Shown here piece by piece: positions 9,331-18,007 of a DNA stretch of 64,000 bases. The translations under genes were made by a program, and so were the position numbers. Every line of letters starts with the position of its first letter. Within the stretch, counting starts at the first letter, position 1. Source of the stretch: Helicobacter sp. MIT 05-5294 (GTDB taxonomy: Bacteria; Campylobacterota; Campylobacteria; Campylobacterales; Helicobacteraceae); the NCBI RefSeq assembly GCF_000765675.1, contig NZ_JRPA02000011.1:1-64000 (forward strand), in the 5' to 3' direction. The notes under the pieces are model-generated. The model was not told where the DNA came from, searched no databases, and saw only the letters and a program-made list of their open reading frames with translations.

Positions 9331-10824
9331 CTACTTGTTTTCACCGCCCAGCAATGCTAGGTTTTGCAAGATTTTCTCGCTCAAAATCTGCTCCTGCGCA
9401 ATCTGCTTTTCAAGCTCGGTTTTGAGCCGCGAAAACTCGCTTTCAAAGTCAAAATCTTGCTCATCTTCAGCCAAACCAACATAGCGTCCGGGCGTGAGGA
9501 CAAACCCAAGCTTTGCAATCTCTTCAATGCTTGCACTCTTGCAAAATCCCTTGATGTCTTCATATCCCGCATTGTTTTGCCATTTATGGTAAGTCTCTGC
9601 GATAGTTTCTATATCTTTTTGGCATAAGATTCTGTTTTTGCGGTTAATGAGTTGCCCACAATTGCGTGCGTCTATAAAAAGTGTGTTTGGGTGGTTTTTG
9701 CCGCGTCTAATAAACCACAAACACGCGGGGATTTGGGTATTTAAGAAAAGCTTTGCAGGGAGATTGATAATACATTCTATCAAATTAGATTCGATAAGAT
9801 TTTTGCGAATCTGCCCTTCGCTGCTTGTGTTGCTTGTTAGCGAGCCTTTGGCAAGCACAAACCCAGCTCTGCCTTGTGGGGCGAGGTGGTAGATGAAATG
9901 CTGAATCCACGCATAATTAGCATTTCCGCTTGGTGGTATTCCAAACTTCCAACGCCCGTCATTTTCTAGCAACTCACCGCCATAATCAGAATCATTAAAA
10001 GGCGGATTAGCGATAATAAAATCAGCTTTTAAGTCTTTATGTGCGTCATTAAGAAAACTTCCCTCGCTATTCCATTCAACCTGTGAAGAATCAATCTGTC
10101 GAATGGCGAGATTCATTTTCGCAAGTCGCCAAGTGGTTTGGTTGCTCTCTTGTCCATAGATTGAAATATCATCAATCTTGCCTTGATGACTTTGCACAAA
10201 AGCTTCACTTTGCACAAACATTCCCCCGCTGCCACAACATGGGTCAAACACGCGCCCTTTGTAGGGTTCTAAGCACGCGACAAGCAGTTCTACGACACTC
10301 TTTGGCGTGTAGAATTGCCCGCCTTTTTTGCCCTCACTTAGTGCAAACTCACCCAAAAAATATTCAAAGATATGCCCCAAAATGTCGTTATTATGGACAC
10401 TATCACCCTGCAAGGATTGGTTTGAGAGTAAATCAATCAACCCACCAAGTGCGATAGAATCAAGATTTTCTTTGGCATAAACTTTGGGCAAAACGCCTTT
10501 GAGGCTTGCATTTTCTTGTTCAATTTCTTGCATTGCTTTATCTAAAATTGTGCCAATATTGCTTTGTTTAGCTTGGCTCATAATATAATCCCACCGCGAT
10601 TTTGGCGGGACAAAAAACGCATTATGCGCATGGTATTCGTCTCTATCTTCTGTGTCTCCACCCTCATTTTGCACGATGTCAAAGATAACTTGAAAACTAT
10701 CACTAATATATTTCAAAAACACCAGCCCAAGCACGATATGCTTGTATTCTGCTGCGTCTATGTTTTTGCGGAGTTTGTCGGCGGATTTGAAGAGGGTTTT
10801 TGCTAGATTTTGTGTTGTTGCCAT
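9331..10824 (-). CDS. hsdM: Type I restriction-modification methyltransferase subunit
   Basis: N6-adenine methyltransferase subunit that, with HsdS, protects host DNA. It is 497 aa. The N-terminal helical domain reads LAKTLFKSADKLRKNIDAAEYK. The SAM-binding motif DPCCGSGGMFVQ is near residues 193-204 and the catalytic NPPFND near 276. QFYTPKSVVELLV, typical of HsdM, precedes the SAM motif. It is the first gene of the operon. A minus-strand TATAAT at 10907-10902 lies about 80 bp upstream. The start ATG follows a weak AAAAGG. Confidence 0.96.
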   Translation of the reverse strand: MATTQNLAKTLFKSADKLRKNIDAAEYKHIVLGLVFLKYISDSFQVIFDIVQNEGGDTEDRDEYHAHNAFFVPPKSRWDYIMSQAKQSNIGTILDKAMQEIEQENASLKGVLPKVYAKENLDSIALGGLIDLLSNQSLQGDSVHNNDILGHIFEYFLGEFALSEGKKGGQFYTPKSVVELLVACLEPYKGRVFDPCCGSGGMFVQSEAFVQSHQGKIDDISIYGQESNQTTWRLAKMNLAIRQIDSSQVEWNSEGSFLNDAHKDLKADFIIANPPFNDSDYGGELLENDGRWKFGIPPSGNANYAWIQHFIYHLAPQGRAGFVLAKGSLTSNTSSEGQIRKNLIESNLIECIINLPAKLFLNTQIPACLWFIRRGKNHPNTLFIDARNCGQLINRKNRILCQKDIETIAETYHKWQNNAGYEDIKGFCKSASIEEIAKLGFVLTPGRYVGLAEDEQDFDFESEFSRLKTELEKQIAQEQILSEKILQNLALLGGENK

Positions 10825-10901
10825 TGTTTGTTTTGCCTTTTATATCTTTCAAATTTGGAACACTTATTTTGTGTGCTTTTTATAAGATTTTGTATTTTGG
10901 C

Positions 10902-10907
10902 ATTATA
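10902..10907 (-). promoter_or_regulatory. -10 box of the hsdM operon
   Basis: GCTATAATGCC on the minus strand, about 80 bp before the hsdM ATG. No clear -35 is seen, which is usual for the housekeeping sigma factor in Helicobacter. Confidence 0.5.
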
Positions 10908-10941
10908 GCCTATTTGTTTCAGAAATGAGATTCTAAAGTTT

Positions 10942-11520
10942 TTAGGGTATCCATTCGATAATTCCCTGTTGTGGGTGATTTGCCCTCCATTGCAAGAGTT
11001 CTTCAAGAGTTTTGACATTTCCCTCTATCACTGCCTGATAAATTTCTATTCCTGCAATATGTGTTTCATCAGGTATTTCATATTTGAGTTTAAGAATCGT
11101 CTCTTTTTGTTCTGTACTCATTATTGCAAGGATTGCTTCTGCTTGTTTTTCAAAATATCCTGCATATTTGCTGCCTTGCACGATATGAATCATATCAATT
11201 TGCCATTCTTGCGTGTCTTGATACCACGCGTGCCATTCTAGGCAATTATCTTCTTGGTCTAAAAGATTGCGATATTGTATATGAGTAATGCGAGGGTTGC
11301 TCGCAATTTTTGCGATAGCGGCAAAACTTTGTGCAATATTCAGTTGTGGTGTATAGATATGAAAGTCAATATCACGATGTTTGGCGAGCAAACCCATTTT
11401 GAGCGAACCAATAAGGTTAATTTGCGCACCGATACTTTGCCAAGCCTGCTTGATTTGGCATTCTTCGATAATCGCAAAAGCTTTTTGTTGGTTGGTCTGT
11501 GCGAGTTGGGAGGGGTGCAT
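10942..11520 (-). CDS. Nucleotidyltransferase-fold protein
   Basis: 192 aa. The stretch LIGSLKMGLLAKHRDIDFHIYT (about 36-57) carries the GS...DxD signature of the minimal nucleotidyltransferase fold. A third acidic position may be IDMIHI near residue 108. Relatives are uncharacterised proteins annotated as nucleotidyltransferase or wrongly as phosphoglycerate mutase; the substrate cannot be read from sequence. CAGGA precedes the ATG. It lies upstream of, and in the same direction as, the hsdM operon, separated by about 120 bp with a promoter-like element. Confidence 0.7.
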   Translation of the reverse strand: MHPSQLAQTNQQKAFAIIEECQIKQAWQSIGAQINLIGSLKMGLLAKHRDIDFHIYTPQLNIAQSFAAIAKIASNPRITHIQYRNLLDQEDNCLEWHAWYQDTQEWQIDMIHIVQGSKYAGYFEKQAEAILAIMSTEQKETILKLKYEIPDETHIAGIEIYQAVIEGNVKTLEELLQWRANHPQQGIIEWIP

Positions 11521-11557
11521 AAGAGTTCCTGCAAAATTTAAATATTAATACTAATTT

Positions 11558-12037
11558 TTATAAGTCTTCCAAACATCTTGTGATAGCTATTCTTATATCA
11601 TCGGCTTCTGTATCTCCTTGTCCTTCAGCGGTGCAAATAAATACAGGCTCTTGAGTTTTAGCATTAAGAATCTGAATAGATACTTCAAGCGTATAACCAA
11701 ACCCCACATCTCTTCTGCCTCCTTGTCCATATTTAACCACAAGTGTTTGAGTAGGATTAGTGATATTCTCTACAATGATAAATCCCTTTTTCATTAAAAT
11801 ACCAGAGATAATATCTGTCGGATTAATACTTTTAGATAGGCTGTAAGAATATCCTCCACTTGTCCCATATCCCACATAGCCACTCCCCACACTAGAATTT
11901 AAAATTTGTGTCTGCCCTACAAAGGCATATTTATAACTACTTATATCCCCAAATCTTTTTACCTCTACGGGCTTTAAAACAGCTGCACAACCCGCAATGA
12001 ATAATAAACCTAAACATATTAATAATACCCTCACCAT
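11558..12037 (-). CDS. Small lipoprotein, function unknown
   Basis: 159 aa with a type II signal: hydrophobic core VLLICLGLLFIAG and a lipobox ending in Cys17 (LFIAGC), so it should be lipid-anchored. The mature part has a Gly/Tyr/Ser-rich segment (VGSGYVGYGTSGGYSYS) and a beta-rich C-terminus with CTAEGQGD. Its ATG overlaps the end of the DUF262 gene by seven bases and is preceded by AAGGAGAG inside that gene, so the two are translationally coupled. Coupling a lipoprotein to a restriction-like gene is odd, and no function is proposed. Confidence 0.75.
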   Translation of the reverse strand: MVRVLLICLGLLFIAGCAAVLKPVEVKRFGDISSYKYAFVGQTQILNSSVGSGYVGYGTSGGYSYSLSKSINPTDIISGILMKKGFIIVENITNPTQTLVVKYGQGGRRDVGFGYTLEVSIQILNAKTQEPVFICTAEGQGDTEADDIRIAITRCLEDL

Positions 12038-13809
12038 TGGCTCTCCTTTTGATTTTTATTTTGCAAAGCTTCTATATCCCAAATTTTGAAAAAATCTTGC
12101 ATGAGTTTTTGTGTTCTTTCTCTTATATTATCTTCATTCCATATCTTTTTATCAAGTATTTCTCGAGTGATAAGCAAATCAGCACAATTTTTAATACAAT
12201 TCTTGCGAGTGCCATCGCCCTCAAGCTTGATTTTCCAAGAGGCATTTTTGATTGAACTATTAAGAGAACCTTTTAGGAGTGTCATATTACCTATTTGATA
12301 AATCAAATCCTCCGCGTGTAATTCATCTTTTGCAATTTTTCTCCAATTTTCTTCCCAAGATTCAGGCATAAGATGTTCTAATGTCCATTTGTAAGAAAGC
12401 TCTATACTATCTTGCTTTTCTTTATTAATGTATCGTCTATAAAGCTCTATCCAAAATAAAATTAATGCCGCTTTTTTGTTTTCAAGATAATCATCTTTAG
12501 ACATTAAACAATCTTCAATTTTATATTTTTTAGGAATATCTTTTAAATTATCCCTTAAAAATTCCAAAGGTTTATTTATGTCAAGTTTTCTTGTAATATT
12601 CGCAAACATTTTATTATACTCTTTTGTACTTTCACTGCACAACCAACGGGTTAAAATAAAAATCTCTAATAATTTTAAGCAATCTTTCAGTGCATCATCT
12701 TTATTTTTTAATTTCAATTTCAAAGCTAAGATTAAAGGCATTATAGTGTTTGTATCTGTGATATTTAAAATATGAAATAAACGCTGCTCATCATTTACAA
12801 AACACAAAGGAGTTTCTTTTGTGATGTGTGGGAAATTCTGATAAATCAAAGCATATTCTTTAATCTTTTTCAAAAAAGATTCTAGCTTCTTTGTATCAAA
12901 ATTTTTTATTTGTGTCTTATAAATATCACTTAAATTTTCTAAAGTATCCTTTTCAACATCAAAAAAGCCTCCAATAATCGCAAAAGCGTGTAAGAAAATC
13001 TCACTTTGCACCCTTTTTAATCTTCCTGTGCTAACTTCTTCTTCCCAAAATTCTTTGTTCTCTTTTGTTTCAAATAAACACTCCCAATATTCTTGATAAA
13101 GTCTTTCATAATCAGAATTTAACTCCATAGCTTTTGCAAAAAGTGCATTTTTGATAATATCAGTTGCTGTTAATTTTAAGCCTGCAGTATTAATTGAGTC
13201 GAATATTTTTTGTTCATCTTCATTTGTATCCAAATTAATAGTTACCCATAATTTAGAATTAAGAATAAAATTTAAAAAATCTTTATAGGATTTTTCTTTG
13301 TTTATCTGCTCTGTAAAATATTCATAACAGCGAATTAATTTATCCTTTATCTTTCCCTTATGCTTACCTTCTTTATATCTTTCAATATCTTGCAAAGAAG
13401 CAAAATCCTTCGCTTGTAAAATTTCATTAAATGAAATTCTATCGATTTTAGAATGCTGAATTTTTGGACTTTTTTCCTTAGTCGGTTTCTTAAATAAATA
13501 ATTTGCATAATCTACTTTATCATCAGATTCCAATTTATCATATAAAGACTTTACCAGAATAGAAAATGTCGTCAATCTTTGTTGCCCGTCAATCAAGCTT
13601 CTCTTTGTCCCCTCTCCTGCACTCGTAGAAAGTTGCTTGAGCACAACAGACCCTAAAAAATGCTCCCTCTTATTTGCGTAGCTATCTCTCAAGTCTTCAA
13701 GAAGTTGCTCCCACTGCTCTTCCTCCCATACATATGCCCTTTGAAAGAATGGAATTTCAATCAAAGATTCTTGCTCCATAAAACCAAAATTATTTTCATT
13801 TGCTTTCAT
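12031..13809 (-). CDS. DUF262/DUF1524 protein (GmrSD-like nuclease family)
   Basis: 592 aa. The N-terminal DUF262 domain has IPFFQRAYVWEEEQW (about 19-33) and the hallmark DGQQRLTT (about 74-81), a ParB-like nucleotide-binding element. The C-terminal DUF1524 region has YKWTLEHLMPESW and IGNMTLLKGSLNSSIKN, the pattern of an HNH-like nuclease. This domain pair is known from type IV restriction (GmrSD, cutting glucosylated hydroxymethylcytosine DNA) and from related anti-phage nucleases. AAGGAG precedes the ATG. A modified-DNA restriction role is inferred from family. It is followed by an overlapping lipoprotein gene. Confidence 0.85.
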   Translation of the reverse strand: MKANENNFGFMEQESLIEIPFFQRAYVWEEEQWEQLLEDLRDSYANKREHFLGSVVLKQLSTSAGEGTKRSLIDGQQRLTTFSILVKSLYDKLESDDKVDYANYLFKKPTKEKSPKIQHSKIDRISFNEILQAKDFASLQDIERYKEGKHKGKIKDKLIRCYEYFTEQINKEKSYKDFLNFILNSKLWVTINLDTNEDEQKIFDSINTAGLKLTATDIIKNALFAKAMELNSDYERLYQEYWECLFETKENKEFWEEEVSTGRLKRVQSEIFLHAFAIIGGFFDVEKDTLENLSDIYKTQIKNFDTKKLESFLKKIKEYALIYQNFPHITKETPLCFVNDEQRLFHILNITDTNTIMPLILALKLKLKNKDDALKDCLKLLEIFILTRWLCSESTKEYNKMFANITRKLDINKPLEFLRDNLKDIPKKYKIEDCLMSKDDYLENKKAALILFWIELYRRYINKEKQDSIELSYKWTLEHLMPESWEENWRKIAKDELHAEDLIYQIGNMTLLKGSLNSSIKNASWKIKLEGDGTRKNCIKNCADLLITREILDKKIWNEDNIRERTQKLMQDFFKIWDIEALQNKNQKESQW

Positions 13810-13975
13810 TCCCCACTCCTTTTATTTTAATTTTAAACTCATTCGGCAATTTTATAAAAAACTTAAGAAACAAGAGCTTAAAACGCTTCTTCCGCTGAAG
13901 CTTTTAGAACAATAAAATAAGATAAAATGACAAGTTAAGATAACCACAATCAGTCATTTCTTACCCCATTTAGTC

Positions 13976-13981
13976 TATAAT
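13976..13981 (+). promoter_or_regulatory. -10 box of the HAD phosphatase gene
   Basis: GTCTATAATGCC about 47 bp before the ATG at 14028, in an otherwise gene-free 218-bp spacer that also contains a GCTTC/GAAGC stem-loop near 13890-13910. Confidence 0.5.
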
Positions 13982-14027
13982 GCCATAAACCACCAAATCC
14001 AACAATAAACACGCCAAAGGAGCTACA

Positions 14028-14663
14028 ATGCTAAATGTCATCTTTGATATGGACGGGACGCTGCTTGATAGCGAGGATTCTATTTGTGCAGCCATTGCGG
14101 AGATTCGCCATGATAGACATCTCCCTCCACTTCCCAAATCTACTATCCAGCACGCGATTCATACGCCCGGCATAGATTGTGCGAAAGTCTTTTATGAGAT
14201 AGAGAATTTTCCGCATAGAAGTTATAAAGTCGGCTTTGAAACATATTTTAAAAAGCATTATGAGCAAGCAGTATTGTTTAAAGGGGTGCGCGAAATGCTT
14301 GCATCTTGCAAGACAAAAAACTACTTCTTAGCTCTCGCTTCTAATGCCCCACACGATGGGCTTCAACCTATTTTAGCGAGACACAATATCGCGGAATATT
14401 TTGATAGTATCATCGGCACGAATTCAAGCATAGAATCCAAGCCCAGCCCGATGATGATTTATAAGATTTTAGAATCTGCACCTTTTACGCAAAGTGTGTT
14501 TGTAGGGAATTGCGCCAAAGATGAGGGAGCAGCGCGTAATGCTAAAATTCCTTATCTCCAAGCAAAATGGGGCAGTGATGAGAAAAAAGAGAATGAGTTT
14601 TGCAATGCAGAGGAGCTTTTAGCCAAACTTGAAGCCTATGAGCAGGGTTCTAAACCAATGTGA
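14028..14663 (+). CDS. HAD-family phosphatase (phosphoglycolate-phosphatase-like)
   Basis: 211 aa. HAD motif I is FDMDGTLLDSE (residues 6-16). Motif II is LASNAP (about 103-108), the motif III lysine lies in IESKPSP, and motif IV is VFVGNCAKDEGAA. A helical cap sits between motifs I and II, as in phosphoglycolate phosphatase and beta-phosphoglucomutase relatives. The substrate is uncertain. GGAG precedes the ATG. Expected to be cytoplasmic and monocistronic. Confidence 0.85.
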   Translation: MLNVIFDMDGTLLDSEDSICAAIAEIRHDRHLPPLPKSTIQHAIHTPGIDCAKVFYEIENFPHRSYKVGFETYFKKHYEQAVLFKGVREMLASCKTKNYFLALASNAPHDGLQPILARHNIAEYFDSIIGTNSSIESKPSPMMIYKILESAPFTQSVFVGNCAKDEGAARNAKIPYLQAKWGSDEKKENEFCNAEELLAKLEAYEQGSKPM

Positions 14664-14673
14664 ATCTAGTGAT

Positions 14674-15102
14674 ATGGCATTAATTGCTCTAAATCGTGCT
14701 TTTTGGTAAAACATATCTTTAAAGATGAAATCGGCGAGGCTTATGCTAAAATCAAGCTCGTAACCTTTAGTTCGTATGATGTCAAGGATTTTGATGATGT
14801 GATTCATATTGGAGATTTTATCAATGATGTGAACGCTTTGCCAACAAAAAGAGGCTCGAGTAAAATGGTAAATTGCGCACTTATTACGGCGATGAGCCAT
14901 TTTACCAAAGATAATGGCTTGAAAAAGGAGATTTACCTCATCACCGATAGAGACAAAAAGCGAGATTATCCCTAGCAAAACGCATAAAATCTATGACCCA
15001 GATAATCCCGATAATCCTGTGGAGTGATAGAAACGATAAGGGCAGTCACAAAAGCTTGATTATGGGCTTTATGATTTTGTCGCATTGCTAATCAAGTCGT
15101 AA
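14674..15102 (+). pseudogene. Broken VWA-domain gene
   Basis: Fragments of one von Willebrand factor A protein are spread over several frames: MALIALNRAFW, then KIKLVTFSSYDVKDF, GSSKMVNCALITAMSHF and KKEIYLITD, then SEIIPSKTHKIYDPDNPDNP, and KLDYGLYDFVALLIKS at the end. The order strand-helix-GSS-helix-LxTD is that of a VWA fold; the N-terminal DxSxS metal site is lost. At least three frameshifts or stops separate the pieces. It converges on the broken kinase gene. VWA and kinase proteins occur together in TerY-P-type systems, so both may be relics of one module. Confidence 0.6.
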
Positions 15103-15900
15103 AACTAATATATGAAAGAATTGGTTTTGATTTATGGTGGAATCTTTGGAATCCTTTAGTTTTTGTTTATCGCATTGACTGCAATAATCCAAAAAAGCTT
15201 TTTCTAATTCATCTAATGTTTTGTATCTTTCCCCTATATTTCCGCTTATTTCTTTATCAAGAAAAGAATATTTTATCCCATTGTTATTAGTTTTTCCTGC
15301 TAACACAAAGAACAAAATGCGAGTTAATGCAAATATTTCATGGTGTTTAGCATAGCCATCAAAACCCACCCTTGATAAATCCGAACAATCATTAAAAGAA
15401 CCCTTAATTTCTGTATTTTCATTTGTTAATTCACTATTTGGTATTTTAACTAATCCAAAATCAGAAATTTTTACCACAAGTAAATCGTTATCATATTTTT
15501 TAAATAAAATATTATTTGAACTTATGTCTCTATGGAGTATATCTTTAAAAAGATATACTTATAAGGCTTTGATAATTTGTAAGCCTATATTTTTCCTTAT
15601 TTGCATTTCTAAGCTATTGTTATGTTTATCAATATAAGACCTCAGGGCAAAATCAGCATATTCCATAACATATTCATTTCTTTGAGGATTAAACGAATAA
15701 ACTTCCAATATATAGGGATTATTAAATGATTTCATTGTGTCAAATTCAAGTCTAAATCTTTTCAGCTCTTTTTCACTTAATCCGCTTTTTGCTCGTTTTA
15801 ATACAAAATATTTATTATAAAACTCATATTTATATTTAAAAACTTGGGCATAAGAACCTTCGCCAACTAGTTTTAAATTTACTGATATTGTTGGATTCAT
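15088..15900 (-). pseudogene. Ser/Thr protein kinase interrupted by one in-frame stop
   Basis: A eukaryote-like kinase domain in a single frame, cut by one TAA (15561-15559). Before the stop are the glycine loop VGEGSYAQVFKY, VLKRA (the ATP-binding Lys) and YVMEYADFALRSYID. After the stop, in the same frame, are ILHRDISSNNILF (catalytic HRD loop), KISDFGLVKI (DFG) and a short C-lobe. The distance from KAL to HRD is exactly the family spacing, so a sense codon has probably mutated to TAA. The full length would be about 270 aa. No transmembrane segment is seen. It overlaps the end of a broken DNA methylase on the same strand. Confidence 0.8.
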
Positions 15901-16352
15901 TATTTATGAAATCCTTACGAACATAGCCTTTTATACCTACAATAGTATATCTTTGAATCTCTTTTCCACCCAAAACCTCATAAGAATCTTTGCTTTTGTT
16001 TTTTTGGATTTTATTTTGAAAACTTCCGCCTCTAAAACATTCTGCCAAATCTAATAAATTGATTTTGTGTTTTTTAATTTTAAGTCTAATTTCTAACTCT
16101 TCTTTGCTTAAATTATTAGGGGAAAAGTCAAATAAATCAAAATTTTTTATCAATCATTATAGGTTTGGGCTGTAATGCCTTTTTGCCTAGCAAAAATTAT
16201 CATTTCAAGCAACACATAGCTCCACGCTTTGCCACAATCAGCAAGTAAAAAGAATGTTGGTTTGAGGAAATCTCTTACTTCTTTCCGATTTACAATATAT
16301 ACGAAAGATTTGGGAATAATCAAAGAATTAACTCCTTGATTTTTATATTCTC
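15836..16352 (-). pseudogene. C-terminal remnant of an N6-adenine methylase / type II RM enzyme
   Basis: The readable pieces are REYKNQGVNSLIIPKSF, VRDFLKPTFFLLADCGKAW and FARQKGITAQTYND. After a frameshift at about 16150 come INLLDLAECFRGGSFQ and VLGGKEIQRYTIVGIKGYV. This order matches the end of the methylase domain and the specificity domain of Eco57I/TaqI-like enzymes. The N-terminal catalytic part is missing: homology begins directly after the stop of the SMR gene at 16352, which marks a deletion or rearrangement junction. Confidence 0.65.
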
Positions 16353-16672
16353 TACCCCTCAAGATTAAGCAACACCACCGCGCATAGCACGAGTGCGATG
16401 CCCACATAGCCGATTGCTCCAAGTCGTTCTTTGAAAAACACATATCCTCCCACCGCTGTGCCGATAATCCCTACTGCACCCCAAGTAGAATACGCGACGC
16501 TAAGGGGTAGGGTTTGTATCGCAAACATAAGCGCGGTGAATGCAGCCCAAACCATTAGAATACAACCAATTGTGTAGCCTTTATGTGTGAAAGCATTGGA
16601 TTTTTTCAAAAATAAATTCGCGATGATGTCTAGCACCGCCGCCAACACCACAAGCCCCAACGCCCAGCTCAT
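16352..16672 (-). CDS. SMR-family small multidrug/polyamine exporter subunit (MdtI-like)
   Basis: 106 aa with four transmembrane helices, starting MSWALGLVVLAAVLDIIANL. The conserved membrane-embedded acidic residue of SMR proteins is replaced by Asp in AVLDIIANLFLKKSN, as in MdtI-type partners. It continues with PLSVAYSTWGAVGIIGTAVG. I place the start at 16672: ATGA overlaps the stop of the upstream SMR gene and AAGGAGAG precedes it. An open frame runs upstream but inside that neighbour. Two unequal SMR proteins encoded back to back normally form one heterodimeric inner-membrane exporter (MdtJI, EbrAB, YkkCD types). The substrate is not known. Confidence 0.85.
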   Translation of the reverse strand: MSWALGLVVLAAVLDIIANLFLKKSNAFTHKGYTIGCILMVWAAFTALMFAIQTLPLSVAYSTWGAVGIIGTAVGGYVFFKERLGAIGYVGIALVLCAVVLLNLEG

Positions 16673-17115
16673 TGGCTCTCCTTTTGGGCTTCGTGCTGTT
16701 GGGAGTTGCGTTGGGATTCTTGCTCGTTTGATTCCATGCATTCCATAGATTCAGCCGCCTTTTTAGCTTCTTTAGCTTCGCTTTTCTGCGCCTTAATCTC
16801 GGCATAGTTAATCAGCCCAATGCCACAAAAGCTAAGCAGGATTCCCAACTTTTGTGTCCAAAATAGCTCCTCACCAAAATAAAAAAGGCTAATCCCCACG
16901 ACACATACCGCACCCAAGACCTCCCAAATCGCGTATGCTACGCTGATTGAAAGTCTTTTGAGTGAGAGTGCCATAAAATAATACGAAACCACGAGCAAAA
17001 CGAGCATTGACACAAAGCCAAATAACGCGCCCTCACTTGCTTTCATTAGATTAACCGCTAACACTTCAGTCGAGATTGCAGCGACTAAAAGGCAATACGC
17101 GACTTTAAGGCTCAT
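16669..17115 (-). CDS. SMR-family exporter subunit (MdtJ-like)
   Basis: 148 aa. Four transmembrane helices fill residues 1-105: KVAYCLLVAAISTEVLAVNLMK carries the conserved Glu of SMR transporters, followed by LSISVAYAIWEVLGAVCVVGIS. The C-terminus is an unusual hydrophilic tail of about 40 residues rich in Glu, Lys, Ser and Gln (from AEIKAQKSEAKEA), probably cytoplasmic. Its stop overlaps the start of the MdtI-like gene (ATGA), implying coupled translation and a heterodimer. A third, broken SMR gene lies just upstream. Confidence 0.88.
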   Translation of the reverse strand: MSLKVAYCLLVAAISTEVLAVNLMKASEGALFGFVSMLVLLVVSYYFMALSLKRLSISVAYAIWEVLGAVCVVGISLFYFGEELFWTQKLGILLSFCGIGLINYAEIKAQKSEAKEAKKAAESMECMESNEQESQRNSQQHEAQKESQ

Positions 17116-17245
17116 TGTTTAGCCTTTGGCAAATGTGGTGCGAAAGGGCAAAACTCGCAATAACAGATTCTCACTACTTTTCCTTTAGATTCTTTGATGT
17201 CTCAAAGCATTATAACCCACGCAAGGTTTAAGGCGTCTTAAGCCC

Positions 17246-17347
17246 CTAGCGCGCGACCAGCTTTAGCCCCACCACGCCAATAAGCAACAACACAATCAGC
17301 CCGATTTTGAGTAGCGAAAACGGCTCACCAAACACCACAATTTCAGC
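17246..17347 (-). pseudogene. C-terminal relic of a third SMR transporter
   Basis: An open stretch of 33 codons reads AEIVVFGEPFSLLKIG then LIVLLLIGVVGLKLVAR and stop, which is the last transmembrane helix of an SMR protein. An AAAGGAG lies just upstream, but the codon after it is ATA and the first three helices are missing. A deletion appears to have joined the old ribosome-binding site to the gene's tail. Confidence 0.6.
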
Positions 17348-17414
17348 TAGTTATTGTTGCTCCTTTATTTGATTTCTATAATTTCTGTTTATGCGTTCAG
17401 AATCTGAAATATCC

Positions 17415-18007
17415 CTAATCCTTTTTCCATACAATATGTCCATTAATATTATGCTTTTCATAAACTTCTAGCACATCTTCTAAAAAATCTATAAGTTCTT
17501 GTTGGTTTGATTCCTTTGTGCTTTCTAGCATTCTTAAAAACATTTTCTTACCTGTTTCGGTTTGTTTGAGATTCTTTTTGAGGAAATTATGTTTGCTGCA
17601 AAGCGTTTGCCCATTTTCTAAAGTCGCTTTGCCACCCAAATCTTTAGGCTTGATATGGTCAATATGGAGCTCTACTCTTTCTTTTTTGCCCATACCACAG
17701 ATAACACATTGATAATTATCTCGCTCCAAGATTTGCTTTTTAAGTTTTGGGCTAAAATCCTCCAAATCATCTCTTAAACTCACAAAATCTGGGTCATAAC
17801 GATAGATTTCTTTTGCAATTTTTACAAATAACCTTTTTGGTGCAAACTTCTTATGCCCCTATCTGGGTCGCGAAAAACTTTGCCTGTGCGTTTTTGCCAC
17901 TCATTTACTACCCAATCCACAACTTCAGAGCGTGCAACATCTCTTTTAGGATTTGCCTTAAAAAATTCCATAATCAAATCAAGCTGACTACCTTGTTTTT
18001 CGCTCAT
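17415..18007 (-). pseudogene. HNH restriction endonuclease, frameshifted
   Basis: Two pieces in different frames. The first (18007-17822) is a winged-helix-like domain: DLIMEFFKANPKRDVARSEV and GIRSLHQKGYL. The second (from about 17821, with an ATG at 17783) is an HNH nuclease: NYQCVICGMG, ELHIDHIKPKDLGG, NGQTLCSKHNFLKK. The stop after GYL can be bypassed by adding one base (TATTTGTAAAA), giving continuous KGYL-VKIAKEIYRYDPDFVSLRDD. The HNH part alone has intact C2-H-N-H residues and could still be made as 122 aa. It is paired with a broken m4C/m6A methylase, so this is a decayed type II restriction system. Confidence 0.75.

Noticed and set aside
10083-10457. 124-codon plus-strand frame inside hsdM
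   Set aside because: Antisense to the methylase core; no start signal and no family resemblance.
10803-11018. 71-codon minus-strand frame spanning the hsdM leader
   Set aside because: Overlaps the start of hsdM and the nucleotidyltransferase end; Asn/Lys-rich low-complexity composition.
14619-14978. 119-codon minus-strand frame
   Set aside because: The opposite strand carries recognisable VWA-domain pieces; this frame is its mirror.
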